Shown one piece after another: positions 10,287-18,801 of a DNA stretch of 64,000 bases (its first letter is position 1; each line of letters begins with the position of its first letter). The translations under genes and the position numbers were made by a program. The stretch covers positions 372,001 to 436,000 of the forward strand of contig JANSWY010000001.1 in assembly GCA_024743255.1 (NCBI GenBank), written 5' to 3'. A model generated the notes under the pieces. The model was not told the DNA's origin. It was given only the letters and a program-made list of their open reading frames with translations, and made no database searches. Source of the DNA: a bacterium. GTDB taxonomy: Bacteria; Bacteroidota; Bacteroidia; Cytophagales; Cyclobacteriaceae.

Positions 10287-10339
10287 ATTTACTTAACAAA
10301 TGTAAATATAATAATTAGTTTCATATTTGTTAAGTAAAT
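10287..10339 (-). promoter_or_regulatory. Inverted-repeat operator and promoter of the padR-permease operon
   Basis: ATTTACTTAACAAAT at 10287-10301 and its exact reverse complement at 10325-10339 form a 15-bp inverted repeat with a 23-bp spacer. Read on the minus strand, the arm nearer to padR overlaps TACATTTG (10297-10304), which fits the Bacteroidota -7 consensus TAnnTTTG. The padR ATG at 10276 is about 20 bases further on. A repressor dimer on each arm would block this promoter. The binding by PadR is inferred from position. Confidence 0.65.
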
Positions 10340-10525
10340 GTGTGCCGAAGTGTGAAATGGAGGTCTCATTTGGTACTGCCAGAGGATAGTTTGGATCATT
10401 TAGAAGCTGTTGTCAGTTGACTGTTGACGGTTTTTTTGTTGCGAGTTGCGGGTTAACGAGTTGCGGGTTGATCTTCTAAACGAAATGATAAATTATTATA
10501 GTTTTGTACTGCAATTTCAGAGACC

Positions 10526-11314
10526 ATGCGGAATATTTATCTTGAGGTATTGGGGCTACAGCCCGGGGCTAGTAAAGCGGACATCAAAAAAGCTTACAGA
10601 ACTCTGTCCAAAAAATATCACCCGGACATTAGTAAGGTTGAGAATGCTAAGGAAAAATTTATTGAGTTAGCTGCTGCTTATGAGTTTCTGACCAAAGTAG
10701 GTCCTGCTCCTAACCGCGAACCTATTGCATATGATTACGATCCACAACAAGATGCTTATCGTAAATGGAGAGCAGAAGCAGCCAGAAAAGCCAGGAAACG
10801 AGCCCACGATGCTGAACTTAGGCAAAAGAAACTAATCAGAAACATTCTGTCCGTTTATGATAACTTGGCCAGGGTGATTATTCTATTCAACCTGCTTCTT
10901 ATTTTGGATTATGTCCTTCCAAAAACTCAGATACCAGTTGAGTTTGACCAGGAGAAAACAATTATTGCAAATCGCGAAGCACATTCTTCTTATGTCCCGG
11001 TAGTTTTTGAGGACCATATAATTAATTTAAAAACTGAGGCATTAGTAGATATGATGCACGGTACAGATTTGAGGCTTGATCTGACGTTGATCTGGAGAAA
11101 GCCCTTTGGGGTACATTACAAGGATTTTGGGAATTGGGGTTATCATAAAGGATTCTTTGATGTATTTCATGCCTATGGGTTTCTCATTATTGTTTTAGCC
11201 GTTTTCTTCTTTCTCTATCATTTTGTTATGACATACCTGGACCAGAAACTTGGAATGGCTATTGCTATTGTCGTTGCGTTTGTAGGGCAGGTAATTGTAT
11301 TTTTCATCACGTAA
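10526..11314 (+). CDS. Membrane-anchored J-domain (DnaJ-like) protein
   Basis: Residues 1-60 are a J domain: helix [19 protein letters not shown] with the HPD triad at 32-34, and helix [18 protein letters not shown] basic linker (about 80-105) follows, then a membrane helix near 112-130, an extracytoplasmic stretch of about 80 residues, and two more helices near 212-235 and 243-262. J proteins stimulate Hsp70 (DnaK) ATPase; the membrane anchor suggests DnaK recruitment to the inner face of the membrane. There is no Gly/Phe region or zinc domain, so this is a type III J protein and not DnaJ itself. A TAGTTTTG element at 10499-10506 fits the -7 consensus. Confidence 0.85.
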   Translation: MRNIYLEVLGLQPGASKADIKKAYRTLSKKYHPDISKVENAKEKFIELAAAYEFLTKVGPAPNREPIAYDYDPQQDAYRKWRAEAARKARKRAHDAELRQKKLIRNILSVYDNLARVIILFNLLLILDYVLPKTQIPVEFDQEKTIIANREAHSSYVPVVFEDHIINLKTEALVDMMHGTDLRLDLTLIWRKPFGVHYKDFGNWGYHKGFFDVFHAYGFLIIVLAVFFFLYHFVMTYLDQKLGMAIAIVVAFVGQVIVFFIT

Positions 11315-11381
11315 TTACTTCCATTTATTTTTCACAAAAAAAGTGATCTGGTTGCTATCAGTAAGATTTAATTTGAAAACC

Positions 11382-11996
11382 TTACTTCCCAAACCCTATC
11401 ACATACCCAAACTGCAGCAGGATTGTTCCAGTTGAAGATTCCATCATAAAGGCATATTGATTGTTTACTGTTTCGCTTACAAAGCTGTCAAATGCACCAT
11501 GGTTATAATAATGAATTTTCATATCTAATTTCTTGAGCATTAAACCCGCACCCAGTCCAAAAGAGAAATTCTGTTGTCGGATTGATTGATCATCTCTTAA
11601 TCCAATATTCAGAAATTTCAGGGTACTCATTCCTTGGGTAGCTTGAATATAGAAGGATCCAGATGGAAATGATATTAATTGATACCGCTGTACTAAAGAC
11701 AATAAATCGTACTTATGGGTAAGCGGATTGAATTCTACTGTGTCCATATCATTTCTTAATTCCGGTTCGCTAGTAGGAATGAAATCACCTCCCCCTGCAA
11801 TTAACACCCCGACATCTAGTTTTTTAGTTATTCGCACATCCCCTTCAATTCCAATTAATCCACGACCATAATTGTGTTCATCAGTTCCAATATAGTTTCC
11901 TACACCTACTTGTGGAATTACCTTAAATCTTTGAGCTATGCAGGTTGAAGAAATCATTATTACTAATAATAGCAATGAGTTTTTGAGTTTAAGCAT
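11382..11996 (-). CDS. Secreted hypothetical protein, probable outer-membrane barrel
   Basis: The 204-residue protein has a signal peptide (MLKLKNSLLLLVIMISSTCIAQ) and a mature part of short amphipathic beta strands separated by turns (GVGNYIGTDEHNYGRGLIGIEGD, shown here in part as YGRGLIGIEGD, and NFSFGLGAGLMLKKLDMKIH). The end LQFGYVIGFGK is barrel-like. I recognise no named family; it resembles the many small porin-like or OmpW-like proteins of Bacteroidota. It is a single gene convergent with the J-domain gene. Confidence 0.7.
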   Translation of the reverse strand: MLKLKNSLLLLVIMISSTCIAQRFKVIPQVGVGNYIGTDEHNYGRGLIGIEGDVRITKKLDVGVLIAGGGDFIPTSEPELRNDMDTVEFNPLTHKYDLLSLVQRYQLISFPSGSFYIQATQGMSTLKFLNIGLRDDQSIRQQNFSFGLGAGLMLKKLDMKIHYYNHGAFDSFVSETVNNQYAFMMESSTGTILLQFGYVIGFGK

Positions 11997-12123
11997 GATA
12001 TTAATTGTGGGGCTTATAGTTGTGACACTAAATCTTGGGAAATGGTTGTCAGTTAGTAATTATCGTCTCCAAACAACCCCACCAACATTTCCGTTTCATA
12101 CTTAACAAGCTACAGGTACCGCC

Positions 12124-12846
12124 ATGAAACGACTATTACTCCTATTTCTTTTATCTCCAATTGCGCTTGAAGCACAACAATTTCACCTTATTGGAAATGC
12201 AGATGAGATGGGAAACGGCTGCATCATGTTGACTCCAGATCTTCCGTATGCCGAAGGTATTGCCTATAGCCGACAGAAATTAGATCTCACCAGAAACTTC
12301 CAAATTGACTTTGATATCTTCCTTGGAGATAAGAATGAAGGTGCAGATGGAATCACTTTTGTAGTCCATGATGATGTTCGCTCGTTTAATGCTTTCGGTA
12401 GCTGGGGTGAGTGCATGGGTTATGGGCGTTTTAGTCCGGGTTCTGGTGGTAATTCTATAGATCCTTCTATAGCTATTGAGTTTGATACATACCAAAACAG
12501 ATTTCAAAATGATCCTTCATCAGATCACGTGGCTTACTTGGAGAACGGTATTAACCAACATTTATCCTATTGGAATAATCAGGATGAAGGTTTTGATTTG
12601 GAGGACGATTATTTACATAGTTTTCAATTTCAATGGGAAGCAGAAAGTCAAACTATAAGAGTTTATCTGGACGGCAATGAAGTATATAAAGGAAACCGAG
12701 ATTTGGTGAACGATATATTCAATGGCAACTCCGATGTTATCTGGGGTTTCACGGCATCAACTGGAAGGAAGCATAATCTGCAATATTTTTGTTTGAAGAG
12801 ACTGGCGATGGAGTTTGAACTGGAGGATCTTGATAAAGCCGAATAA
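12124..12846 (+). CDS. Secreted L-type (legume-like) lectin-domain protein
   Basis: After a signal peptide (residues 1-17, ending EAQ) the rest of the 240 residues is one L-type lectin domain. The diagnostic strand EGADGITFVVHDD contains the conserved ADG(I/L)xF core, and SIAIEFDTYQN matches the AVEFDT strand that holds the metal-binding Asp. The strand pair QFQWEAESQTIRVYLDG and WGFTASTG completes the jelly-roll signature. Such domains bind carbohydrate, often in surface adhesins or glycan-processing complexes. There is no T9SS sorting domain or lipobox, so it may be free in the periplasm or secreted. The lectin fold is confident; the ligand is unknown. Confidence 0.85.
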   Translation: MKRLLLLFLLSPIALEAQQFHLIGNADEMGNGCIMLTPDLPYAEGIAYSRQKLDLTRNFQIDFDIFLGDKNEGADGITFVVHDDVRSFNAFGSWGECMGYGRFSPGSGGNSIDPSIAIEFDTYQNRFQNDPSSDHVAYLENGINQHLSYWNNQDEGFDLEDDYLHSFQFQWEAESQTIRVYLDGNEVYKGNRDLVNDIFNGNSDVIWGFTASTGRKHNLQYFCLKRLAMEFELEDLDKAE

Positions 12847-12942
12847 AATCACATCCCTATTTGCTGAGTTTTCCTTCAGGAAATCAATGGGTAAACTTTA
12901 TACCCAATGATTCCTAAAGAACTAACTATTTTAATTTTTCGA

Positions 12943-15822
12943 CTACATCTTAATAATATCTTCCAATTCCAATTCTACAACTTCTCCATACTTCTTCAAT
13001 TCATCAAGATCAATTCTTTTCTTGTCTCCGTAAATAGTAATGAGATAAGGTCTTCCTTTGATGTTACTTTCATAGAAGTCAACAATGTCTTGCATTTCAA
13101 GATTTCCGTACTGATCAAATGCCTCCTTATTTGGATCAGTTGTGTATCCTCGTTTTTGTAGCAAATCCACAGACTCAGGAAGCTGTCTGAATTCTGGGAA
13201 GTCTGTGATGGTCTTCAGTTGCATATTGGTACTTAAAGCTGCGATTCTTTCTGGCTTTTCAGGAAGGTTGGTTATTAAGTCAACCATTACCGGAATTGCA
13301 TCCACGGTTTTATCAGCCTGACATCCAATGAATCCCCAAAGCCTTCCAATTCCTCCAGGATACGCTGGAGTATAATAACCACCTCCTGCAGAATATGCCA
13401 AAGAGCGATATTCTCTGATTTCCTGCAGAACTAATCCCGAGAAACCACCTCCAAAGTACTGCTGAAATGCACTTCTGGCAGCAAAGTTTTCTTCCTTTTG
13501 AGGCTCACCCTGAACGTGGAAATAAACTATGCTTTGAATGGTTTTTTTATCATTTACAAATAGAATTTTATTCTTCTGTGGAGCAATTGGTGCCAGGTAA
13601 TCGTATTCGTTACTTTGCCCATCTTCTGATAATGAGAGTTTTGACTTAAGCAATTTTGAGAACTCATCTGCTCCAATCCCTCCGGCAAAATGAATCTCCG
13701 TAGAATAATTACTAGTGATGTTTTTGTATTTATTTACAATTTCATCAACCGATAAATTCTTCAACTCCTTCTCATTCAATCTCTGTAAATATTCTGATTT
13801 TTCCCCAGCAATTCCGTAGAAGTAAAGCGCTCTTCCCATTTGTCGTGGAGTCTTTCTCTCTAGTTTTCTATCGGTGATTCTGGAGTTGATGAAAATCTCC
13901 TTCGTTTTTTCATCCACCCTAGGATTGGTCAGCAGTTCATTAACCAAGTCAAGCACCTCAGATAATTTGTCTTGTCTTCCAGAAATATTTAATGTGAAAT
14001 GATTGTATTCTGAACTGAATCTATACTCTGAGCCAAGGGCAGCAAATTGTTCCTTGAGTTTAGTGACATCCTTGTTTCCAGCACCAAAGTAATTGGCAAT
14101 TTGTGCAGTCTCGATCAATCTTGCATCGTCTTTTCTCCCAATATTAAATTTGATATTCAGTCCAAACAGATCATTCACAGGGTTTTTAGAGGTTATCAAT
14201 TCATGTCCTCCCTTCAATTCCATTTGCTCTACATCATTTTTAAAATCCAAATACCTTGGTTTAAAGTCTAATGATTGAAGCTTTGCAAACTTTTTATAGT
14301 ATTCAGACTCTTCTTTTTGCTCTGCTACTATAGGCTTATACCCCGGTTTGTCAAGCTTGGCCTTTTTAGGAAATCCGGTCCTTGAAATGACTTTAACACG
14401 GCTATCTCCAAAATACTTCTGTGCAATCTTCATAACATCGTCTTTGCTCACCTGATCAACTAACTCTGGGTATTTGATGAATGATTCCCAGTCCTGACCT
14501 CTGTTAAAAGCGTCACCTATCATTATTCCACGACTGGTCACATTCTCCAGTCTTCTTTTGAATTCAGAGATCAAATCATTTTTAGCTGCCAGGAACACTT
14601 CATCTGAGAAATTACCAGTTCTGACTTTTTCCAGTTGGGCTTCTACCTTTCCTTCTGCTTTTTTAAGTGATTGACCAACAATTTTTGGAACAAAGAAGAT
14701 TACTAATCCTCCGGCATCATTATAAACCAATGAGAATGCACCCGAGTAGATCATTTCGTTATTGGTCATCAATTGATTGATCAGTCCGGTTTCTGAGTTA
14801 TTAGCCAACAAATACTCAGCTACATCAAGCACTGTCCTATCCTCATGATTGTAATCACATGTCTGGAAACCAATAAAACCTGCCTTCACAGGAGTCATTC
14901 TTTTCTTTACAATTTTCTCAGAATCAAATTTCTCAAGAGGAGGAATATTGACCTTTTTAGCATCTCCTTTTGGGATCTTCATAAACTGCTCAGCAATCAC
15001 AGGCTTCACTACCTCGGGATCAAAATTTCCTGAAAGAATCAATGCCATGTTACTGGACACATAATTGTCTTCATAGAATTGATACATCCGAATCAGTGAT
15101 GGGCTTTTTAGATGAGGGATTGTTCCAAGTACTGGCCATTGTCCATAAGGTTGGTTTGGAAACAACTGCATTTCCATTTCTCTAAAAACCCTTCTTTCAA
15201 AGTCATCCATTGCCCGGTTCTTCTCTTCATATACCACTTCTAATTCCGACTGGAAAGACCTGAAAACCGGATTCTTAAATCGATCAGCATAAAGTGTGAG
15301 CCATTTTACAATCTCGTGCCCAGGAAATGAGTTGTGGTAGAACGTCATTTCATTGCTGGTAAATGCATTGATACCTGTGCCTCCAATACTCTTAAGCATC
15401 TTGTCGAATTCATTTGGCAATCCATATTCGGAAGCCTTTACTGCCTGATCGTTGATTGCTTTTTGAATTGTTTTTCTTTGGTCTTCATCTGAGGTTTTTG
15501 CGAGCTCTTCGTAAAGTTGATTAATGGAATCCAGATGCACTTTTTCTGCTTCATAATTGGTAGTTCCGTACTCTTCGGTTCCCTTAAATAGCAAATGCTC
15601 CAGATAATGTGCCATCCCTGTGGCATTTGGATCTTCATGTTTTGCACCAGCATTAACCATTACCGCACCAAAAACACGTGTTGCAGTGGTGTCTTTGTTG
15701 AGGAATACCGTGAAGCCATTTGGGAGTTTGTAAGATTCTAATTTTAGACTTTTGTTCACTTGAGCTGTCAGCGAATTACTGACCAGGATTAGGCCGAGAA
15801 TGACCTTGAGTGGTTTGATCAT
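12943..15822 (-). CDS. M16-family (insulinase/pitrilysin) zinc metallopeptidase
   Basis: The protein has about 959 residues from the ATG at 15822, which gives a proper signal peptide (MIKPLKVILGLILVSNSLTA); the frame is open 28 codons further but without a signal-like start. The inverted zinc motif HYLEH lies at residues 72-76, with the distal Glu expected in VVYEEKNRAMDD about 100 residues on. There are two M16 halves, the second (about 540-950) without a zinc motif, as in pitrilysin-type two-domain enzymes. The RSLAYSAGGGYY segment near 830 is the substrate-positioning R/Y region. It probably degrades peptides in the periplasm. It is divergent from the DUF4494 gene. Confidence 0.92.
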   Translation of the reverse strand: MIKPLKVILGLILVSNSLTAQVNKSLKLESYKLPNGFTVFLNKDTTATRVFGAVMVNAGAKHEDPNATGMAHYLEHLLFKGTEEYGTTNYEAEKVHLDSINQLYEELAKTSDEDQRKTIQKAINDQAVKASEYGLPNEFDKMLKSIGGTGINAFTSNEMTFYHNSFPGHEIVKWLTLYADRFKNPVFRSFQSELEVVYEEKNRAMDDFERRVFREMEMQLFPNQPYGQWPVLGTIPHLKSPSLIRMYQFYEDNYVSSNMALILSGNFDPEVVKPVIAEQFMKIPKGDAKKVNIPPLEKFDSEKIVKKRMTPVKAGFIGFQTCDYNHEDRTVLDVAEYLLANNSETGLINQLMTNNEMIYSGAFSLVYNDAGGLVIFFVPKIVGQSLKKAEGKVEAQLEKVRTGNFSDEVFLAAKNDLISEFKRRLENVTSRGIMIGDAFNRGQDWESFIKYPELVDQVSKDDVMKIAQKYFGDSRVKVISRTGFPKKAKLDKPGYKPIVAEQKEESEYYKKFAKLQSLDFKPRYLDFKNDVEQMELKGGHELITSKNPVNDLFGLNIKFNIGRKDDARLIETAQIANYFGAGNKDVTKLKEQFAALGSEYRFSSEYNHFTLNISGRQDKLSEVLDLVNELLTNPRVDEKTKEIFINSRITDRKLERKTPRQMGRALYFYGIAGEKSEYLQRLNEKELKNLSVDEIVNKYKNITSNYSTEIHFAGGIGADEFSKLLKSKLSLSEDGQSNEYDYLAPIAPQKNKILFVNDKKTIQSIVYFHVQGEPQKEENFAARSAFQQYFGGGFSGLVLQEIREYRSLAYSAGGGYYTPAYPGGIGRLWGFIGCQADKTVDAIPVMVDLITNLPEKPERIAALSTNMQLKTITDFPEFRQLPESVDLLQKRGYTTDPNKEAFDQYGNLEMQDIVDFYESNIKGRPYLITIYGDKKRIDLDELKKYGEVVELELEDIIKM

Positions 15823-15931
15823 TTTAATGAGTTTTATAGTGAGTTCGGTTGAAAGACTAATATACTGAATACTAGGTTGCATCCCGAAAAATATTTTCAT
15901 AGACAATCAATTATGATGCCATTGATCCTTC

Positions 15932-15939
15932 TATATTTG
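15932..15939 (+). promoter_or_regulatory. -7 promoter element for the DUF4494 gene
   Basis: TATATTTG matches the Bacteroidota -7 consensus TAnnTTTG and lies 32 bases before the ATG at 15972, giving a plausible short leader. A -33 TTG at the usual 19-21 base spacing is not visible. Confidence 0.5.
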
Positions 15940-15971
15940 CGGTCTTCTAAAAACAAAAACGGACAAGAAAT

Positions 15972-16469
15972 ATGAAAATCTGGTATAGCTGCAAGGTGAA
16001 GTACATGAAGCAAAATGATGAAGGGTTGATGAAGGCGGTAACAGAGGCATTTTTGGTGGATGCCTATACTTACACCGAAGCAGAAAGCCGTATATACCAA
16101 GCCATGGAGCAAAACATTGCCGGTGAGTTTTCTGTCCATAGCATCACAAAGACTAATATCTCAGAGGTAATCAATTATGACGATCAGGAGAATTGGTTCA
16201 AATGTAAAGTGACCTATTCAACAGTTGATGGCGACTCTGAGAAGGAAGTGAAAATCAATACTTACTTTCTTGTGAGTGCTGAGCATGTTAAAGAGGCATT
16301 TGAAAGAGTAGAGGATAACCTTAGCAGCATGCTGGTCCCATTTGATGTTCCTTCTATCACACTTACCAACATCATTGAAGTATATCCATTCGCAGAGGAA
16401 GAAGAAAAAATTCCTGATAACCTTAAGCCTTTAGAGGAAGAAGAGGTAGAAGAAGAGGAGGTTGAATAA
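15972..16469 (+). CDS. DUF4494 domain protein
   Basis: The 165-residue cytoplasmic protein matches DUF4494 from memory of the family: the start KIWYSCKVKYMKQNDEGLMK, the central VDAYTYTEAESRIYQAMEQ and the TLTNIIEVYPF near 125-136 are typical. The last 25 residues are an acidic Glu-rich tail. The family is widespread in Bacteroidota and small in size, and has no established function. It is a single gene, divergent from the M16 peptidase, with a good -7 element. Confidence 0.88.
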   Translation: MKIWYSCKVKYMKQNDEGLMKAVTEAFLVDAYTYTEAESRIYQAMEQNIAGEFSVHSITKTNISEVINYDDQENWFKCKVTYSTVDGDSEKEVKINTYFLVSAEHVKEAFERVEDNLSSMLVPFDVPSITLTNIIEVYPFAEEEEKIPDNLKPLEEEEVEEEEVE

Positions 16470-16565
16470 CTCCTAATATTTTCTGGCATTTTCATTGTCT
16501 CAAACTGAAAAACATATTGGCTTATAAAAGCTGAAAAGTGCACAAGCGGACAGTATTTTAGCGGT

Positions 16566-16592
16566 TTTTAGGGGAATTTCAGTTCCCTAAAA
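16566..16592 (+). terminator. Bulged hairpin in the 16.5-16.8 kb spacer
   Basis: TTTTAGGGGAA (16566-16576) pairs with TTCCCTAAAA (16583-16592) leaving one bulged G and a 6-base loop. It follows the DUF4494 stop by about 95 bases. There is no clean T tract after it, so a role as terminator is possible but not firm. Confidence 0.35.
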
Positions 16593-16613
16593 TCACTTCA
16601 GAGAGCCTTTTTA

Positions 16614-16647
16614 CCCGATTCGGTACCACCTAAATCCCGATTCGGTA
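16614..16647 (+). promoter_or_regulatory. Two phased palindromic sites, candidate activator-binding sites
   Basis: CCCGATTCGGTA occurs at 16614-16625 and again at 16636-16647, starts 22 bases apart (two helical turns). Each holds the odd palindrome CCGA-T-TCGG. They lie about 100-130 bases before the candidate sigma-54 promoter at 16745, the usual distance for an enhancer-binding activator. Looser copies (CCCGATTCAGTA and CCCGATTCAGCA) occur at 30978 and 31375. Confidence 0.45.
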
Positions 16648-16744
16648 AGGCCTTGTTCGCGGTGATACAAAATTGTACGGTTGCGATACACCTTTTTTGA
16701 TTGTTTTTGAGTTAAATAATTGATATTCAATGATTTATGTTTTT

Positions 16745-16759
16745 TGGCACATGTTTGGC
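16745..16759 (+). promoter_or_regulatory. Candidate sigma-54 (-24/-12) promoter
   Basis: TGGCACATGTTTGGC fits the sigma-54 pattern TGGCAC-N5-TTGC in nine of ten fixed positions, with GG and GC at the required spacing. Transcription would begin near 16771, about 30 bases before the ATG at 16801. A second partial TTGGCAC follows at about 16768. Confidence 0.45.
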
Positions 16760-16800
16760 CTTTATGTTGGCACAAGGTCAAAACTCAAAACTCAAAGACA

Positions 16801-17178
16801 ATGAATACTTTAAATAAAAAAATCGCATTCTTTATAGCAGCCTTAATGTTCGCTGCAAGTTTCTCAGTTTCAGCAAGTGGAAACGAAAACAAATCGGATT
16901 CTGCTTACTCAACTTTTGAATCTGGACTCACTTTCGTTGCAGAGACAATGAGTGAAGTTGAATTAAATGAAATAATCTTTTCTCTTGAAGATGAAACTAC
17001 AACATGGTTAGACGATGTAGTTACTTATTACATCTATGATTCTGAAGATAATCTGATCATGAAAAAACAAACTTCAAGAGTAGCTCCTCTAAACGATGCG
17101 GAGTTAGTAAAAACTTTAGCCAAAAGCGATCTGTTGATGACTGATAACAATGAAGTTTATTACAGATTGAATGATTAA
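16801..17178 (+). CDS. Small secreted protein of unknown function
   Basis: From the ATG at 16801 the product has about 125 residues with a clear signal peptide (MNTLNKKIAFFIAALMFAAS, cleavage after SVSA). The upstream in-frame ATG at 16720 would put 27 odd residues before the signal and lies before the candidate promoter, so it was not used. The mature protein is small, acidic, and contains a beta-rich half (WLDDVVTYYIYDSEDNLIMK). I recognise no family. It has its own likely promoter (16745) and a strong terminator (17207), so it is a stand-alone, possibly stress- or activator-dependent gene. Confidence 0.75.
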   Translation: MNTLNKKIAFFIAALMFAASFSVSASGNENKSDSAYSTFESGLTFVAETMSEVELNEIIFSLEDETTTWLDDVVTYYIYDSEDNLIMKKQTSRVAPLNDAELVKTLAKSDLLMTDNNEVYYRLND

Positions 17179-17206
17179 ACAACGTTAGATTAAGTTAAGT
17201 GAAGAT

Positions 17207-17232
17207 AAGCCGGCTATTTGCCGGCTTTTTTT
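17207..17232 (+). terminator. Rho-independent terminator
   Basis: AGCCGGC (17208-17214), loop TATTT, GCCGGCT (17220-17226), then a run of T. A perfect 7-bp GC-rich stem follows the small secreted protein gene by about 30 bases and sits at the end of the convergent operon, so it may serve both directions. Confidence 0.9.
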
Positions 17233-17995
17233 ATGGGTTAAACCTTGAAGTTATGCTAAAAAGTGTAGTTCCTTTTCTGGCCAGAATAAAAAAACAATGG
17301 CCTTCATTCAAACAAATAGTCGGCTTTTGAGGAAATGGCTCTCCGGAAAATTCTGGAAATGATCTGAATTCCTTCATGACTTCAAATGCTGGAGGACAAT
17401 ATTTAATCAGGTTATATACAAGGTAATACACTTCTGAAATTCGTGGATTATCAAGTTCCAATTCATAGTTGTGGACTTCCCAATCCAAATGCTTTATAAA
17501 TTGGACGCCATTAGTCAAACGTATTATTTCCATAGTCCTTGGACCATTTAAATAAACCACAGTATCCAGATTACTTGTAAAAACGCGGTTTGCATATTGT
17601 AGCAACGAGCCATTTATATTATCAGTCATGAGGTCGCTGAATTTTTCTTTACGATCGTAGATACTCATTAAATCGTTGATAACCGGATACTTGCTTATGA
17701 AGGCATCAAAAACAAATCCAATTTCATTGTTATCAATTGTAGAAATTTTTACCCAGTGACCTTGAAACCCAAAACTGGTGTCAGCCTTGGGTTCAATCGT
17801 TTTTTGTATCACAATGGTATCTCCATTGTTTAGCTTTCTTAGAAACTTTCCTGTAATTCCTGCAGATGCTCGCAGGTTCACTCCGTCCAGCGCGACTACA
17901 AATAGTGTATCTCCTTCGTTATAATGCGTGTAGCTTTGCGAATAACAAATATTTACAAATAGTGAAATGGCTAGAGTTAGATTGATGATTTTCAT
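17231..17995 (-). CDS. Secreted bacterial SH3-domain protein
   Basis: The ATG at 17995 gives MKIINLTLAISLFVNICYSQ, a signal peptide; the TTG six codons earlier was rejected. Residues about 25-100 form a bacterial SH3 domain: VVALDGVNLRASAGITGKFL, GDTIVIQK, then the WVKIS and GFVFDAFIS strands, the usual order of these domains. The last 150 residues are unassigned. A paralogue with the same design lies at 38703-39434. SH3b domains usually bind peptidoglycan or cell-wall peptides. It is the last gene of a three-gene minus-strand group with the CPBP and DUF5694 genes. Confidence 0.78.
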   Translation of the reverse strand: MKIINLTLAISLFVNICYSQSYTHYNEGDTLFVVALDGVNLRASAGITGKFLRKLNNGDTIVIQKTIEPKADTSFGFQGHWVKISTIDNNEIGFVFDAFISKYPVINDLMSIYDRKEKFSDLMTDNINGSLLQYANRVFTSNLDTVVYLNGPRTMEIIRLTNGVQFIKHLDWEVHNYELELDNPRISEVYYLVYNLIKYCPPAFEVMKEFRSFPEFSGEPFPQKPTICLNEGHCFFILARKGTTLFSITSRFNP

Positions 17996-18026
17996 GCTTT
18001 GCAATTTCTGCAATTCATGACAAATC

Positions 18027-18797
18027 TCAAAAAGCCTTGATCGCTACATCCATAAAGTAATGCACAAATCCCAACCATATAATATCCCTACTCCTGTAAG
18101 CAGTGTAAAGGATCACGGTAGTCAAGCTTCCAGTCAAAAAGAAGAAGGTCATAATGTGTGACCATGGATCTCCTTCTGCTATAGAACCAGGTATATGCGC
18201 AGAAGCAAAGAGAATAGCAGGAATAATGATTGACCATTTCAAACCAATCGCCCACCTAAGCCTTACAAACAAGAATGCAAGTGCCACATTTTCAAAAAAG
18301 ATTGCTGGGAAGTTCGAAAGTGATTGAACAGTGAATGCATCCATTAGAATCTCCTGGAATCTACCAACTTCAGATCTTAGAACAACAAAAAGGAAAACTC
18401 CTAAAAGCGATGCGGCTATCCCAAATAGTGATTTATGAATGAAGTTATTGCTGGAAAGGAAAAGGGTATTCAGGGACTGCTTTCTCAGAATGACCGTTAT
18501 GAAAATTGGTGAGAATATGATCACATTGTTTAGTCCCCAAATAAGCGCTCTTCCAACTTTATGATCTGGTTCCGGTATAAGTAGCCCCGCGGAATAAACC
18601 TGTCCTACAGCAATTACTCCAAAACAAGCCAACAGGGCCAATACCAAATCAATCCATTTTTGATTGGATGCTTGTATGTTTTCTATGGTCCATGCCAGTC
18701 TAAACTTGACCAGCAGGAACCAAAACCCACAAATTGAACAGTATGCAAATGACAAAGGGACGATGAAGTATGAGTTTGATTGCATTATTTCTTCCAT
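18027..18797 (-). CDS. CPBP (Abi)-like intramembrane protease homologue, divergent
   Basis: A 256-residue protein with about seven or eight membrane helices. The C-terminal half carries two recognisable CPBP family motifs: FASAHIP, the membrane His of motif 2, and GFVHYFMD near the end, motif 4 (HxxxD). The first motif, normally EExxxR, is only ENVALAFLFVR, so one of the catalytic glutamates is missing and activity is doubtful. The family includes prenyl-protein proteases and bacteriocin-immunity proteins. The start is 4 bases after the stop of the DUF5694 gene, which indicates an operon. Confidence 0.7.
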   Translation of the reverse strand: MEEIMQSNSYFIVPLSFAYCSICGFWFLLVKFRLAWTIENIQASNQKWIDLVLALLACFGVIAVGQVYSAGLLIPEPDHKVGRALIWGLNNVIIFSPIFITVILRKQSLNTLFLSSNNFIHKSLFGIAASLLGVFLFVVLRSEVGRFQEILMDAFTVQSLSNFPAIFFENVALAFLFVRLRWAIGLKWSIIIPAILFASAHIPGSIAEGDPWSHIMTFFFLTGSLTTVILYTAYRSRDIIWLGFVHYFMDVAIKAF

Positions 18798-18801
18798 GAT
18801 C

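Noticed and set aside
10446..10670. Open frame overlapping the J-domain gene
   Set aside because: It runs out of frame across the J domain and has no family look; the J-domain frame explains the region.
12280..12507. Minus-strand open frame inside the lectin gene
   Set aside because: It is a shadow of the lectin coding sequence; no start context or family.
18027..18797. Abortive-infection protein
   Set aside because: CPBP members carry the name Abi, but nothing else here points to phage defence and the catalytic motif is altered.
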